Origin: JAOTVV01 sp041602035
GTDB taxonomy: Bacteria; Gemmatimonadota; Gemmatimonadetes; Gemmatimonadales; GWC2-71-9
Length of the DNA stretch: 64,000 bases
Reading direction: 5' to 3'
NCBI GenBank assembly: GCA_041602035.1
Contig: JBFIHA010000004.1
Span: 121,355 to 185,354 of the forward strand
Positions 1 to 10,200 of this stretch are shown here, piece after piece (within the stretch, counting starts at the first letter, position 1; each line of letters opens with the position of its first letter). Made by a program: the position numbers and the translations under genes. Under the pieces are notes generated by a model, which had not been told where the DNA came from, did no database searches, and worked only from the letters and a program-made list of their open reading frames with translations.

Positions 1-366
1 GATCCCCTTCGGGCGACGGGTGAGCACCTCGACACGGGCCAACAATTCCTCGAGAGCAAACGGCTTGGTCACGTAGTCGTCGGCCCCGATCCGCAGGGCC
101 TGCACCTTGGACTCCACCGCGTCCTGAGCCGTCAGGACGAGCACCGGCGTTTCCACGCCCCGATCGCGCAGGGTTCGCAACACCTCGTTCCCGGACAACC
201 CCGGAAGCCTCAGATCGAGCACGATGACGTCGTAGCTCCCTTGCGAGGCGCGCTCGAGCCCCGCTTGCCCCTCGGCCACGAGGTCGACGATGTATCGGTG
301 CTCCTCGAGACCGCGTTGCACGAACTGGCCGACTGTCCGGTCGTCCTCGACAACGAGGACTTTCAC
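1..366 (-). CDS. Response regulator receiver domain, OmpR-like (partial, 3' end off window)
   Basis: This is the phosphoacceptor half of a two-component pair. The visible 122 codons form a complete receiver domain: acidic D8/D9, phosphoacceptor D51 in VLDLRLPGLSG, T79, and K101 in the YVTKPF motif. The segment after it (LEELLARVEVLTRR) is typical of OmpR/PhoB-class regulators, but the output domain lies beyond base 1, so the DNA-binding type is inferred. The GTG start at 366-364 overlaps the stop codon of the upstream histidine kinase by 4 nt (GTGA), which means translational coupling and a dedicated kinase-regulator pair. Confidence 0.9.
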   Translation of the reverse strand, partial: MKVLVVEDDRTVGQFVQRGLEEHRYIVDLVAEGQAGLERASQGSYDVIVLDLRLPGLSGNEVLRTLRDRGVETPVLVLTAQDAVESKVQALRIGADDYVTKPFALEELLARVEVLTRRPKGI

Positions 367-1964
367 GCGGCTGGCCCCGGCGACTTGACCGGGAGCACGA
401 TGTGGAACACCGATCCGCGCCCCACCTGCGAATCCACCAGCACGCGACCCCCGTGCTCCTGCACGATCCCGTAGCAAATGGACAATCCCAGGCCGGTCCC
501 GCTTCCCGGTTGCTTGGTGGTGAAGAACGGCTCGAAGATCTTCGGCAGGTCATCGCGGCGGATCCCCATGCCCGTATCGCCGATGGCCACCACCACCTCG
601 GACTTCCGTCCAAACGGGCCGGTTCGCACCGACAACCTCCCTTTGCCCTCCATGGCATCGATCGCGTTCAGCATAATGGACAGGAACACCTGAATCAGCT
701 GTTCGTGGTTCGCCTCGATGATCGGGAGATCATCGGTCAGATGCCGCTCCAGCGTGATCCCGCGGAATCGGTTGTGATGCTTGACCAAGAACAGGGCATC
801 CTCCACGATCTGATTCAACTCCACCGGCCGCTTCACCCTGGCCTTCGGCCGCGAGAAATCCAGAAGGCCGTCGACGATAGACTTGCAGCGATCCAGTTCG
901 GACTCGATGATGCGCAAATACTCCTCGAACCCCTGCGCCTCGACGACGGGGAGGCCATCGACCCGCATCGTCAAGGCCTCGACACAGGCCCCGATTGTCG
1001 CCAACGGATTGTTGATTTCGTGCATGACGCCCGCTGCCAACTGCCCGACGGCCGAGAGCTTCTCCGACTGGAAGACGTGGTCCTGAACACGCTTCCACTC
1101 GGTGATGTCCTCGCCGATGGTGATGACGTGGGTCACTTCGTCGTCATGGAGGCGCATGGGAACTTTCGTGAGGCGATAGTATCGCGCCTGACCCGACGCC
1201 AACGACTCGACATCGATCTGGGTCATCTCGCCGGTTAGAAACGCACGGTCGAACTCGTGCTTGAGGACGTCCCGCGGCTGGCGATGCAAGACGTCGAACA
1301 CCATGCGCCCAATCACTTCCTCGCGATCGACCCCTTGCGTTCCCATCTCCCGCTTGCGATTCCACGCCTGGATCCGATAGTCGCTGTCCACGACGTAGAT
1401 GCCCACCGGCAGCGAGTCGATGATCTTCGACGTGAACCGCCGTTGTGACTCGATCTCGCGGGTGCGCAGCGCGATCTCCGACGCCAAGTCCTCCGACAGC
1501 TCGAATGACGCGATGAGTGGGGCGAGTACGTTCCCCGTGATCACCAGTATCTCGCGCAGCTGGGCAGCCTCCGGTCCGTCGCGGAACCCCACCTCCAGCG
1601 CGCCAACTCGCTCGCCTTCCGTCGAGAGGGGAAGCCGGGCGTGCCAACGACCCCGGTCCAGGAGGAACGCTTCCGAAGCCGTGAACCACGGCTCGAAGTC
1701 CTCGGACCGCATCTCCGGAGGCTCCGAGGCGCCTTCGGGGACGATCGCTCGGAAATGGGATCCATCCGGGGTACGCACCCACACGCGGCTCAAGTCCGAC
1801 GAGAGCCCTCGGCCGAGCGCACTCGCGACGGCCGCCAGCATGCCCTCGGAGCCGAGCCCTGCCGAGAGGTAGCCCGTGATTTCGGCGAGCAGTTGGAGAC
1901 TTCGCTCGCCGAGCGGCTCCCGAAGCGCCGTATCGCGCGGCTTGGAGGGGTGCGGATCGGCCAT
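363..1964 (-). CDS. PAS-domain sensor histidine kinase
   Basis: A cytoplasmic sensor kinase with no membrane segment seen. Numbering here is from a possible GTG start at 2027, 21 codons upstream of the ATG chosen at 1964; neither has a good ribosome-binding site. A GAF-like region spans roughly residues 40-180. A PAS domain follows at about 200-310 (LPVGIYVVDSDYRIQAWNRK). The dimerisation/phosphoacceptor helix carries H336 in MHEINNPL. The ATPase domain shows the N box LNAIDAM (453-459), G1 DTGMGI (484-489), F box FEPFFTTK (498-505) and G2 GTGLGLS (510-516). The H box resembles NtrB/NtrY-type kinases, yet the partner downstream has an OmpR-like receiver. The stimulus cannot be read from the sequence. 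Confidence 0.93.
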   Translation of the reverse strand: MADPHPSKPRDTALREPLGERSLQLLAEITGYLSAGLGSEGMLAAVASALGRGLSSDLSRVWVRTPDGSHFRAIVPEGASEPPEMRSEDFEPWFTASEAFLLDRGRWHARLPLSTEGERVGALEVGFRDGPEAAQLREILVITGNVLAPLIASFELSEDLASEIALRTREIESQRRFTSKIIDSLPVGIYVVDSDYRIQAWNRKREMGTQGVDREEVIGRMVFDVLHRQPRDVLKHEFDRAFLTGEMTQIDVESLASGQARYYRLTKVPMRLHDDEVTHVITIGEDITEWKRVQDHVFQSEKLSAVGQLAAGVMHEINNPLATIGACVEALTMRVDGLPVVEAQGFEEYLRIIESELDRCKSIVDGLLDFSRPKARVKRPVELNQIVEDALFLVKHHNRFRGITLERHLTDDLPIIEANHEQLIQVFLSIMLNAIDAMEGKGRLSVRTGPFGRKSEVVVAIGDTGMGIRRDDLPKIFEPFFTTKQPGSGTGLGLSICYGIVQEHGGRVLVDSQVGRGSVFHIVLPVKSPGPAA

Positions 1965-2191
1965 GGCGCTCAACGTACCGGACTCCGTGGCTCGCGACAA
2001 GCGTCCACGGCACTCCGGACACGCCACTTCACCGCAGCCGCCATCCGCAGGCCTACCATGCTGTCAGCCGGATCCCACGAATCCCCTTATCACTGCCGGC
2101 AATGCCGGTCGGCGTGCGGCTGCACCCGCGATCGGCACCTCAGGTGGATGAGGAGGAAATCGACGCTCGACAGCGCCACATCGACCATCCC

Positions 2192-2219
2192 TTGTGTGGA
2201 TTTGTGTGGTCGCTCTAAT
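2192..2219 (+). promoter_or_regulatory. Candidate sigma70-type promoter upstream of superoxide dismutase
   Basis: TTGTGT at 2192-2197 and TCTAAT at 2214-2219 are separated by 16 nt, about 70 nt upstream of the superoxide dismutase start. The match is imperfect and judged by eye. Confidence 0.3.
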
Positions 2220-2286
2220 TACTTGGCACCGCGTCGCAGCTGACTGCGGGGAAATGTAGCCAATCCGTATGGAGGAATACCACATC

Positions 2287-2898
2287 ATGGCGCACACACT
2301 TCCCAACCTCCCGTACAAGGTCGATGCCCTGGAGCCGCACATCGACGCCAAGACCATGGAGATCCACCATGGCAAGCACCACGCCGGATACGTCGCCAAG
2401 CTGAACGCTGCGGTGGAGAAGCACGCAGCGCTTCAGAAGAAGTCCGTCGAGGAATTGCTGGCCGGCATCAAAACCGTGCCCGAGGCCATTCGTTCGGCGG
2501 TGAGAAACAACGGCGGGGGACACACCAACCACACGCTGTTTTGGTCGATCATGAGTCCCAAGGGGGGTGGCGAGCCGACCGGGGCCCTTGCCGACGCCAT
2601 CACGAAGACCTTCGGTGACTTCGCCGCGTTCAAACAGCAGTTCTCCGACGCCGCCGCCACGCGGTTCGGCAGCGGTTGGGCGTGGCTGGTGGTCAAGGGG
2701 AAGAAGCTGGCGGTCGAGAGTACCGCGAACCAGGACAGCCCCGTGATGGACGGCAAGACACCCATCCTCGGGCTCGACGTGTGGGAGCACGCTTACTACC
2801 TCAAGTATCAGAATCGGCGCCCGGACTACGTCGCGGCCTGGTGGAACGTGGTGAATTGGGACGAAGTGGCGAAGCGGTTTGCGGCGGCATCGAAGTAG
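2287..2898 (+). CDS. sodA: Superoxide dismutase, Fe/Mn family (Mn-like)
   Basis: Converts superoxide to hydrogen peroxide and oxygen in the cytoplasm. The 203-residue protein has the usual family length and motifs: H27 within the first helical hairpin, GGGHTNHTLFW for the second histidine ligand, GSGWAWLV in the beta domain, and LDVWEHAYYLKYQNRR for the Asp and His ligands. GGxHxNHxxFW and GSGWAWLV resemble Mn-type rather than Fe-type enzymes, but metal choice cannot be proved from sequence. The ATG at 2287 is preferred over 2269 because GGAGG at 2271-2275 is well placed for it. No signal peptide is present. Confidence 0.96.
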   Translation: MAHTLPNLPYKVDALEPHIDAKTMEIHHGKHHAGYVAKLNAAVEKHAALQKKSVEELLAGIKTVPEAIRSAVRNNGGGHTNHTLFWSIMSPKGGGEPTGALADAITKTFGDFAAFKQQFSDAAATRFGSGWAWLVVKGKKLAVESTANQDSPVMDGKTPILGLDVWEHAYYLKYQNRRPDYVAAWWNVVNWDEVAKRFAAASK

Positions 2899-3481
2899 CA
2901 TCGTCGCGGCGCGCCGCTGTTTGATCCTCGCTGCTGGACTCCTCGTGGGGGCGGGTGCCCTGCGCCCGCTCCCCGCCCAGGACCAGGCACTCGTTCTGTT
3001 CGTGAGTGGCGGACGCCATGCGCCGTTGGTCGACCTCGCGGAGGCGGGGGACGAGCTCTCACCCGGGTTCGCGTATGGGGGCGGGCTGGCACTGCAATTC
3101 GGGCCCCGCGTCGCGCTCCGCGCGAGCGTGGGCCGTCACCGCGGGAACTACCGCGGCGACGCAATCGTCGTACCCGACTCGGGGTTCGTGCGGCTCGTGT
3201 GGGCGACGGATCTCCAGTTTGGATGGCCAGCGACGAGCGCGTTGGTTCCGTACGTCTACGTGGGCGGCGCCGTGATCACCACGGACTTTGACGACGACGC
3301 ACTCGCCACGGTGACGGGCGCCGGCGGCCGCGTCGGTGTGGGTCTCAACCGCGTCGGGGGGCTGGGCGCGTGGTTCCTCGAGCTCGGGACCGTGTTGCAC
3401 AAGTTCTCGGGCCACGGGTTCGACCGCCTCCAGTTGGACCTCGAGGCGAGGGTGGGATTCGCACTGGCGCTGGGGCTCTAG
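2879..3481 (+). CDS. Secreted beta-barrel-like protein of unknown function
   Basis: A 200-residue protein with a basic N-terminus, a hydrophobic core (CLILAAGLLVGAGAL) and an Ala-Gln cleavage-like site near residue 34, so probably exported. The mature part alternates polar and hydrophobic residues with glycine turns and ends in a strand-rich segment (EARVGFALALGL), like a small outer-membrane beta-barrel. The best start is a TTG at 2879 that overlaps the superoxide dismutase end by 20 nt, because only this start keeps the signal peptide. I do not recognise a named family. Its length and open frame with a signal peptide make it more likely real than chance. Confidence 0.6.
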   Translation: MRRHRSSIVAARRCLILAAGLLVGAGALRPLPAQDQALVLFVSGGRHAPLVDLAEAGDELSPGFAYGGGLALQFGPRVALRASVGRHRGNYRGDAIVVPDSGFVRLVWATDLQFGWPATSALVPYVYVGGAVITTDFDDDALATVTGAGGRVGVGLNRVGGLGAWFLELGTVLHKFSGHGFDRLQLDLEARVGFALALGL

Positions 3482-3534
3482 CGACCGACCGGATACCCTA
3501 CCACCCTACCGTCTTCCCGTCCTACCGTCTGTCA

Positions 3535-3607
3535 TGGAGCGGATGGGATTCGAACCCACGACCCCCGGCTTGCAAAGCCGATGCTCTCCCAACTGAGCTA
3601 CCGCCCC
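3535..3607 (-). tRNA. tRNA-Ala (anticodon TGC)
   Basis: A 73-nt cloverleaf read on the minus strand. The acceptor stem GGGGCGG pairs with CCGCTCC and includes a G3:U70 pair, the identity element of alanine tRNA. The anticodon loop CTTGCAA gives TGC, and the T-loop is GTTCGAATC. The discriminator is A73 and the CCA end is not encoded. Confidence 0.97.
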
Positions 3608-3723
3608 AACAGTGACCGAGACAAGATAACACGGCCGCCGCTGGCAGATCGATGGTCGCCACCCCAGGTTGGCGACGCTCCGGGCGAATATGAAGACCCG
3701 ATCCGAACTACCTCGGGGCTTCG

Positions 3724-5589
3724 CTACCAGGCGATCCCGTAATCCTCCCCGTAGTTGCTCGACCCACCCCAAAACGTCCCGCGCTCCCAATCGAAGAATA
3801 CGGCGTTGATCGGCCCTGATGTCAGCGCGCGGTAGTCCAGCCGGTAGCCCATTGCCTCGAGCTCGTTCCGCACCCACGGCGGAACGGACTCGTTCAGCGT
3901 CAGTCGACCCGGCTGCTTCTCGTGCGCGCCGAACGAATCGTGGAGCTGATAGCTCGCGATGTTCGGCGCCTCCGCAGCCTCCTGCACGTTCATGCCGAAC
4001 TCGACCACGTTGAGGAAGAACTGCAGGAGGTTCTGGTCCTGCGTGTCGCCTCCCTGAACCGCGAACGAGAGATACGGACGCCCGTCCCTGAGCGCCATGC
4101 CCGGCGTGAGGGTCGCGCGCGGCCGTTTGCCCGGCTCGACCACATTGAACGGGTTCTCGGCCGGATCCAGCACAAAGCTCTGCATGCGCTGACTCAGCCC
4201 CACGCCGGTCCGCCCGGCAATCACGGCGGGTACCCATCCCCCACTAGGCGTCACCGACACGACCCATCCCTCCTTGTCCACCGCCTGAATGGACGTCGTG
4301 CCGAGGTAGAACGTCTCCATCCAGTCTTCCCCCTCGATGGAGGCCTCGGTCGTGGATCTGGTCCGCTCGGGCGGCCAGCGGTCGATCAGATCGAGATACG
4401 GATTCACTTGACCCATGACCGGGTAAGGATCACCGGGCTTCACGTTCGGGTCGTTGCGCTTCCAATCGATCTGCCCGGCCCGCGCCTTGGCGTACTCCTT
4501 GGATAGCAGTCCAGCGATGGGCTCTTGCGGCGGGAAATACGGGTCGCCGTAGTAGAAGTCCCGATCGGCGAACGCCAGGTTCATCGCCTGATAGAGTGCG
4601 TGGATGTACCGCGCGCTGTTGTACCCCATCGTCTGCAGATCGAGGGTCTCGAGGATGTTGAGCGCCTGAAGCATCACCGGCCCCTGGACCCAATGCGTCA
4701 ACTTGTAGACCTCGATCCCCTTATATGTGGTCATGACGGGCTCTTCGATGCGCACGCGCCAACTCGCCAGATCCTCCGTCGTGATGAGGGCACCTTCTTC
4801 CCGCGCCCCGCGCACCAGTTCCCGCGCAATGTCGCCACGGTAGAAGCGCTCGTACGCGGCGTAGATAGCCTCCTTGCGGCTCTTGCCTGACCGGAGAGCG
4901 TCGCGTTCCGCCCCGACGAGCTTGCGGAGGGTGGCGGCCAGATCCGTCTGCCTGAAGATCTCTCCCGCATTCGGCGCCTCGCGTTCCTCACCCGGATGGG
5001 TGAAATAGACCTCACGCGAATACTTCCAGTCCTTGATCCGCTCCTTGGTGCGCTCGATCGCGTTCGCGGTCTGCGCCTCGATCGGGTATCCGTCCGCCAT
5101 CTCAATCGCCGGCGCCAACACCTCGCCAAGGCTCATGGTCCCCCACTCGGCGAGCATCGTCATGAGCCCACCGGGTGTGCCGGGTGTGACCGCCGCGAGC
5201 GGGCCGTACCGCGGCGGGTAGTCCATCCCCTGGCTCTTGAAGAACTCTGGCGTGGCTCCGGTCGGCGCGACACCGAGGGCGTTCACACCGATCACCTTCT
5301 TGGTGTGCGGATTGTAGATGAGGGCCTGGGTCTCGCCTCCCCAACTCAAGACGTCCCACATGGTGGCCGTCGCGGCGAGCATGGCACAGGCCGCATCCAC
5401 AGCGTTGCCGCCACGCTGGAACATCATGGCACCGGCAGTGGCACCAAGCGGCTTCCCCGTGATGGCCACCCAGTGACGCCCGTGCAGGACAGGTTTCACC
5501 GTCCGTTGGGCGGAGGTGGGTCGAGGGGTCATGACCAGGACTGCCGCTGCCGCGGTACACACGAGCGTGAAGCGAAATGGTGTGGACAT
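3724..5589 (-). CDS. ggt: Gamma-glutamyltransferase family protein (secreted)
   Basis: An N-terminal-nucleophile hydrolase likely to cleave gamma-glutamyl compounds such as glutathione outside the cytoplasm. The 621-residue protein begins with a signal peptide (hydrophobic core about residues 7-20, TSAQ cleavage-like site near 28). Early family motifs MFQRGGNAVDAACAM and TPGTPGG are present. The expected autocleavage/nucleophile threonine is T431 in LGTTSIQAVD, where the usual TTH is TTS. The later oxyanion Ser-Ser pair is not obvious (ATLTPGMAL). It may therefore be a divergent family member whose substrate differs. The ATG at 5589 is backed by GGAGG 4-8 nt upstream. It lies 28 nt after the glutamate dehydrogenase gene, suggesting a shared role in glutamate recovery. 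Confidence 0.85.
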   Translation of the reverse strand: MSTPFRFTLVCTAAAAVLVMTPRPTSAQRTVKPVLHGRHWVAITGKPLGATAGAMMFQRGGNAVDAACAMLAATATMWDVLSWGGETQALIYNPHTKKVIGVNALGVAPTGATPEFFKSQGMDYPPRYGPLAAVTPGTPGGLMTMLAEWGTMSLGEVLAPAIEMADGYPIEAQTANAIERTKERIKDWKYSREVYFTHPGEEREAPNAGEIFRQTDLAATLRKLVGAERDALRSGKSRKEAIYAAYERFYRGDIARELVRGAREEGALITTEDLASWRVRIEEPVMTTYKGIEVYKLTHWVQGPVMLQALNILETLDLQTMGYNSARYIHALYQAMNLAFADRDFYYGDPYFPPQEPIAGLLSKEYAKARAGQIDWKRNDPNVKPGDPYPVMGQVNPYLDLIDRWPPERTRSTTEASIEGEDWMETFYLGTTSIQAVDKEGWVVSVTPSGGWVPAVIAGRTGVGLSQRMQSFVLDPAENPFNVVEPGKRPRATLTPGMALRDGRPYLSFAVQGGDTQDQNLLQFFLNVVEFGMNVQEAAEAPNIASYQLHDSFGAHEKQPGRLTLNESVPPWVRNELEAMGYRLDYRALTSGPINAVFFDWERGTFWGGSSNYGEDYGIAW

Positions 5590-5617
5590 GATTCCTCCGA
5601 GGGCGGGTCCACCCCGC

Positions 5618-7033
5618 TCATGGGAAGATGCCGAGTTCCAAGTAGGCGACCGCGATCTTGTCGATTGCGAGAACCAGGGCCGCCGTGCGCTGATCGATGC
5701 CGTTGCCGTTCCGGCGCCACACCTCGCGGAGCCCGTGATAGGCGACCACCATCGTCTCCTCCAGTCCCGAGCCGACGAGATCGATCTCGGTGGCACCGCG
5801 GGCTAGGCGCTGAATCTCCTCCGAGGGGAACTTCTTGCCGGCGAGGTTCTCCACCGCGTGCAGGAGTCGCGCGTACGCTCCCTGCTCGAAGCGCCGCTGC
5901 ATGCGACCGAAGCGGATGTGCGAGATGTTCTTGATCCATTCGAAATACGAGACTGTGACGCCGCCGGCGTTGAGATACATGTCCGGCAACACCAACACCC
6001 CGCGCGCACTCAGAATGGCGTCGGCCTCGGTGGTCGTCGGGCCGTTGGCTCCTTCGGCAACAATCTTCGCCTTGATGTTGGGAGCGTTCGCCTCAGTAAT
6101 CTGCCGCTCGAGAGCCGCCGGGATCAGGATGTCGCAATCCAGCTCGAGCGCGCGTGTCGTCCTCTTGATGTCACGCGCCCCCGGAAATCCGAGGATCGAT
6201 CCCGTCTCGGTTCGGTGTTGCACCACCGTCGCGAGATCCAGCCCTTTCGGATTGTGGATCGCCCCTTCGTACTCTGCGAGCCCTACCAGCACTGCACCCG
6301 CCTCCTGCAGATATTTTGCCGCATGGTAGCCCACGTTCCCCAGTCCCTGAACCACCACCCGCTTGCCTTCGATCCCCGGTGATAACCCCAATGCCTTCAT
6401 GTCTTCAGCCACCGAACAGGCCTCGCGAACCCCGAAATAGACGCCCCGCCCCGTGGCTTCGAGCCGCCCGTTGATCCCTCCCTGCGTGACGGGCTTGCCG
6501 GTGACGCACGCGATCCCATTCAGATCACCCGACTTGAGCGACATGTACGTGTCAGCGATCCATGCCATCTCCCGCGCCCCCGTGCCGAAATCCGGCGCCG
6601 GCACGTCCACGCCGGGACCGAGAAAGTCCTTCCGCACCATCTCGAACGTGTAGCGTCGCGTGATGCGCTCGAGCTCGCCGTCCGAATACTGGTGACGGGA
6701 AATCTTGACGCCCCCCTTCGCGCCACCGAACGGCACGTCCATGAGCGCGCACTTGAACGTCATGAGCGCTGCGAGCGCCACCACCTCGTCCTCGTCCACC
6801 GCCATCGAGTACCGGATGCCGCCCTTGGTGGGCTGTCGGTGATGGCTGTGTTCGGCCCGCCACGCGTGCACGACCTCGATCGAGCCGTCGTCCCGACGGA
6901 TGGGGAAGCTCACGTAGTACACGCTGTTGCATTCTCGGATCTGGGCGAGGAGGGTGGGGTCTTGGTCGGTGAGCGCTGCGGCCCGGTCAAAGGCGTGATG
7001 GACCTGGGCCAGGAAGCCCCCGTTTGTGGTCAT
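5618..7033 (-). CDS. gdhA: Glu/Leu/Phe/Val dehydrogenase (glutamate dehydrogenase)
   Basis: Interconverts glutamate and 2-oxoglutarate plus ammonia, linking amino-acid catabolism to the TCA cycle. The 471-residue protein has the Glu-binding KGGIRYS, the catalytic lysine region PFGGAKGGVKI, PAPDFGTGAREMAWI, and a Rossmann dinucleotide motif QGLGNVGYHAAKYL. The residue after beta-2 (LAEYEGAI) is acidic, which suggests NAD preference, but this is an inference. The ATG at 7033 has GGAG about 10 nt upstream. The gene precedes the gamma-glutamyltransferase gene on the same strand, so glutamate released outside the cytoplasm could be taken up and deaminated. Confidence 0.93.
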   Translation of the reverse strand: MTTNGGFLAQVHHAFDRAAALTDQDPTLLAQIRECNSVYYVSFPIRRDDGSIEVVHAWRAEHSHHRQPTKGGIRYSMAVDEDEVVALAALMTFKCALMDVPFGGAKGGVKISRHQYSDGELERITRRYTFEMVRKDFLGPGVDVPAPDFGTGAREMAWIADTYMSLKSGDLNGIACVTGKPVTQGGINGRLEATGRGVYFGVREACSVAEDMKALGLSPGIEGKRVVVQGLGNVGYHAAKYLQEAGAVLVGLAEYEGAIHNPKGLDLATVVQHRTETGSILGFPGARDIKRTTRALELDCDILIPAALERQITEANAPNIKAKIVAEGANGPTTTEADAILSARGVLVLPDMYLNAGGVTVSYFEWIKNISHIRFGRMQRRFEQGAYARLLHAVENLAGKKFPSEEIQRLARGATEIDLVGSGLEETMVVAYHGLREVWRRNGNGIDQRTAALVLAIDKIAVAYLELGIFP

Positions 7034-7170
7034 CGAATCACTCCGCGATGTCGAGTTGGCGCGGCGCCCCATCCAATTCCCGCGCGACCTATCAAGAGTA
7101 CACGCTGGGACGGCCCTCGGCGATCTCCGAAGGGCGGACTTTTTTTGCGGAAGTGCGGCAATGACGGGAC

Positions 7171-7202
7171 CCCCCCCGGTGCAGATCCCGCACCGGAGGG
7201 GG
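7171..7202 (-). terminator. Strong GC hairpin after the BNR-repeat gene (no U tract)
   Basis: Bases 7171-7182 pair with 7190-7202 in a 12-bp stem with one bulged base and a 7-nt loop. It begins 16 nt past the stop codon at 7219 and lies before the glutamate dehydrogenase start. On the minus strand no run of U follows, so intrinsic termination is only possible; it could equally protect the mRNA 3' end. Confidence 0.4.
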
Positions 7203-7218
7203 CGCTACGTGGGCGAGG

Positions 7219-10200
7219 TTACCGTTCCCACCAATCGAGCGGGAGCTCGTCCTCCTCGGCGCCGAGGCCGACACGCTCCACTCGCAGCACACGGCTCAGC
7301 GTCTCTCCGTCCACCGTGATGCTCACGCGGTAGTCGCCGGTGTTCACTGCGGGGGCACCACCGCGACCACCACGACCACCAAAGCCGAATCCGCGCCCCA
7401 TGGCGCGACGTACAGCCGTGAAGATCTCCCGCATGGTGTCTTGATCGGGCATCATCCCGGCGCCCATACCGGCACCCGGTCCGCCTGGACCCGCTTCGGC
7501 CTCCGGTGCCCCCTCCGGTGGTCCGGCCGGTCGCCGACCGGCACCTCGGGGCTGCGACTCACCCGGTCGCTCTTGGAAGCCTCGCGCAGCTTGGCCACCG
7601 CCGAAGCCGCCAAACGCTCGGAACAGTTCCTGGGTATTGCCACTCACCAGGCGCTCCTTCACGCGGTCCAGCATCCGCTCGTTCATCCCTTCCGCTTTGA
7701 GAGAATCAAACACCACGTCGAGCTTCCGCACGGCGATGATGCTGTCGCGCCGCTGCGACGGGGACAGCTGCGGAGCCGGCGGACGCGTACCCTGGAAGTT
7801 CCAGGTCACCCGGTGGATTCCCGGGCCGCCCGTCCCTTGAATCGTCTGAATCGTGTCGCCCTGGACGTCGGTGATCACGATTTGCGGCCGAGACCGCCGA
7901 TCGCCGGATGTCAGGCGGTACACGATCTCCGCTCCGTACGGCGGGCTGCTGGTCTCGAACCACTTGTGTCCGGTCGACTCGCCACCCACGCGGGGATCGC
8001 TGAACTGGTAGCCAGTCTTCGGCTCGAACAAGAACGCGTTCGACGCGAGCACTGAGTCGCTCAGTTGCTGGAGCGGTGCGATGTCCGCGATCCAAAGGGA
8101 GCGGCCGTGTGTGGCCGCGATCACTTCCCGATCGCGGGGGTGGATCTGCAAATCGTGCACCGGGACTGTGGGGAGACCCTCCGTGAACCGATGCCACGAG
8201 CTCCCACGGTCGAGCGAGACGTAGATCCCCACGTCCGTTCCCACGAACAATAGGTTCGCGTTGTACGGGTCTTCACGGACCACGTGTAGGAAATCCGGTC
8301 CACCGGTCGGCAGATTGCTCGCAATCGACCTGAACGTCTTCCCGAAATCATCCGTTACGTAGAGATACGGCGTGAGGTCGTCCTCACGGTGCCGGTCGAA
8401 CGCCACGTAGAACCGCATGCTGTCATGATGCGACGGTTCGATGCGCGCGACCCAGGTCTTAGGCGGCACTCGTGGGAACCGACCGGTGAGGTTCTCCCAG
8501 GTCCCACCGTCGTTCTTGGTAACCCACACGTTCCCGTCGTCCGTCCCCACATAGAGGATGCCGGGCCGGAATGGCGACTCCGCCAGCGCCACGATCGTGC
8601 TATGCGTTTCCGCCCCCGTCACGTCCGGCGTGATGCCTCCCGTCGTGGTCGTCGAGATCCGAATCCGCTCGGCGTCATTGGTGGTCAGGTCGGGCGAGAT
8701 GGGATAGAGGTCGTCGCCCCGCTTGGTGGACTTGAGCACCCGGTTCGCACCAGCGTAGAACGTGCGTGGATTGTGTTGCGAGATGAAGAACGGGGTGTTC
8801 CAGTTCCAGCGGAGATCCAAGGCCACGGAGTCGGCACGCTGCCGGCGACGCAGGTCGTCGACGCGTCGTCGCACGGCCCCACGCGGCTGCACGGTCGTGT
8901 CCGGCCAATCAGTGAGAATGGAATCTTCGTAGACGGTGTAGCGCTGACGCCAATCGGGTTTCTGCAGCGACGTTCGCTCGCCGGTCGCCAGGTTGATGCG
9001 CGCCATGTTCCCGCCCTGCGACTCCGCGTACATGATGTGCGGGTCTTCGGGATCTTGCTGAGTGAAGAATCCGTCTCCGCCGTTCACCGAGAACCACATG
9101 TGGTTGGTGATCGCCCCCTGCCGGCGACGGCTCGGTCCGCACCAGGAGCCGTTGTCCTGGAGACCGCCACAAACGCGGTAAGGAATCTCCATGTTGTAGC
9201 TCACTTCGTAGAACTGACCGAGCGGCATGATGTTGATCACGTCGTAGTTGCCACCACGATCCCACGTCTGGGCGATACCGCCGTCGTTGCCGACGATGAA
9301 GTGCTCGGGATCGTTGGGGTCGATCCACAGGGCGTGATGGTCCACGTGCACGCCAACTGTCGCGTTGCGGGCGTTCTTCCCGCCCTCGTCGGAGAACTTC
9401 ACCGGCGTCGAGGACCAGTACACCCGGTCGGGGTTCTTCGGATCGACGCGGACCTGCGAGTAGTAGAACGGTCGCACGTTGTCGTCTGCCGTTTTCTCCC
9501 AGGTAGCACCGCCGTCGGCCGAACGATAGAGGCCCGAGGGACGACTCGTGTGGCCCTTCCCGGTGTCGGCTTCAACGATCGCGTACATGATGTCCGGGTT
9601 GCTCATGGCGATCGCGATCCCGATCCGGCCCTTCATGGTTTCGGGAAATCCGCCACCCTTCACTTCGGTCCAGGTCCTACCAGCATCCATCGTTTTCCAC
9701 AACGCGCTCCCGGGGCCACCGCTCTTGAGGAAGTACGGCCCACGGACTCGCTCCCAGCTGACGGCAAACAGCAGGTCGGGATTCTGGGGGTGCATCGCGA
9801 GGTCCACGAAGCCGGCCTTGTCACTGATGAACTTGACGAGCTGCCAGGTCTCGCCCCCGTCGGTCGTCTTGTAGACTCCGCGCTCACTGTTGGCGCCCCA
9901 GATGTGGCCCAGCGCCGCCACATACACGATGTCGGGGTTGGTCGGGTGAATCACGATGCGCCCGATGACCTGCGTCTCGGTGAGTCCCCTATGCTCCCAC
10001 GTGAGGCCGCCGTCGGTCGACTTGTAGATGCCGCCGCCCGGTGAGATCGAGTTCCGGGAGTCCTCCTCCCCCGTCCCTGCCCACACGATCATGGTGTCGG
10101 AGGGTGCGATCGCGATATCCCCCATCGAGATCACCCGTTCGTTGTCGAACACGGGACGGAACGTGGTCCCCGCATTCGTGGTCTTCCAGATCCCGCCCGC

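Noticed and set aside
402..1238. 278-residue frame antisense to the histidine kinase
   Set aside because: No motif, and the kinase has all catalytic boxes on the other strand.
7139..7146. T run next to the hairpin as an intrinsic terminator on the plus strand
   Set aside because: The T run is before the hairpin in the plus direction and becomes an A run on the minus strand, so it does not follow the stem for either direction.
8389..10044. 551-residue frame antisense to the first BNR-repeat gene
   Set aside because: His/Arg/Val-rich shadow without export signal or domains.
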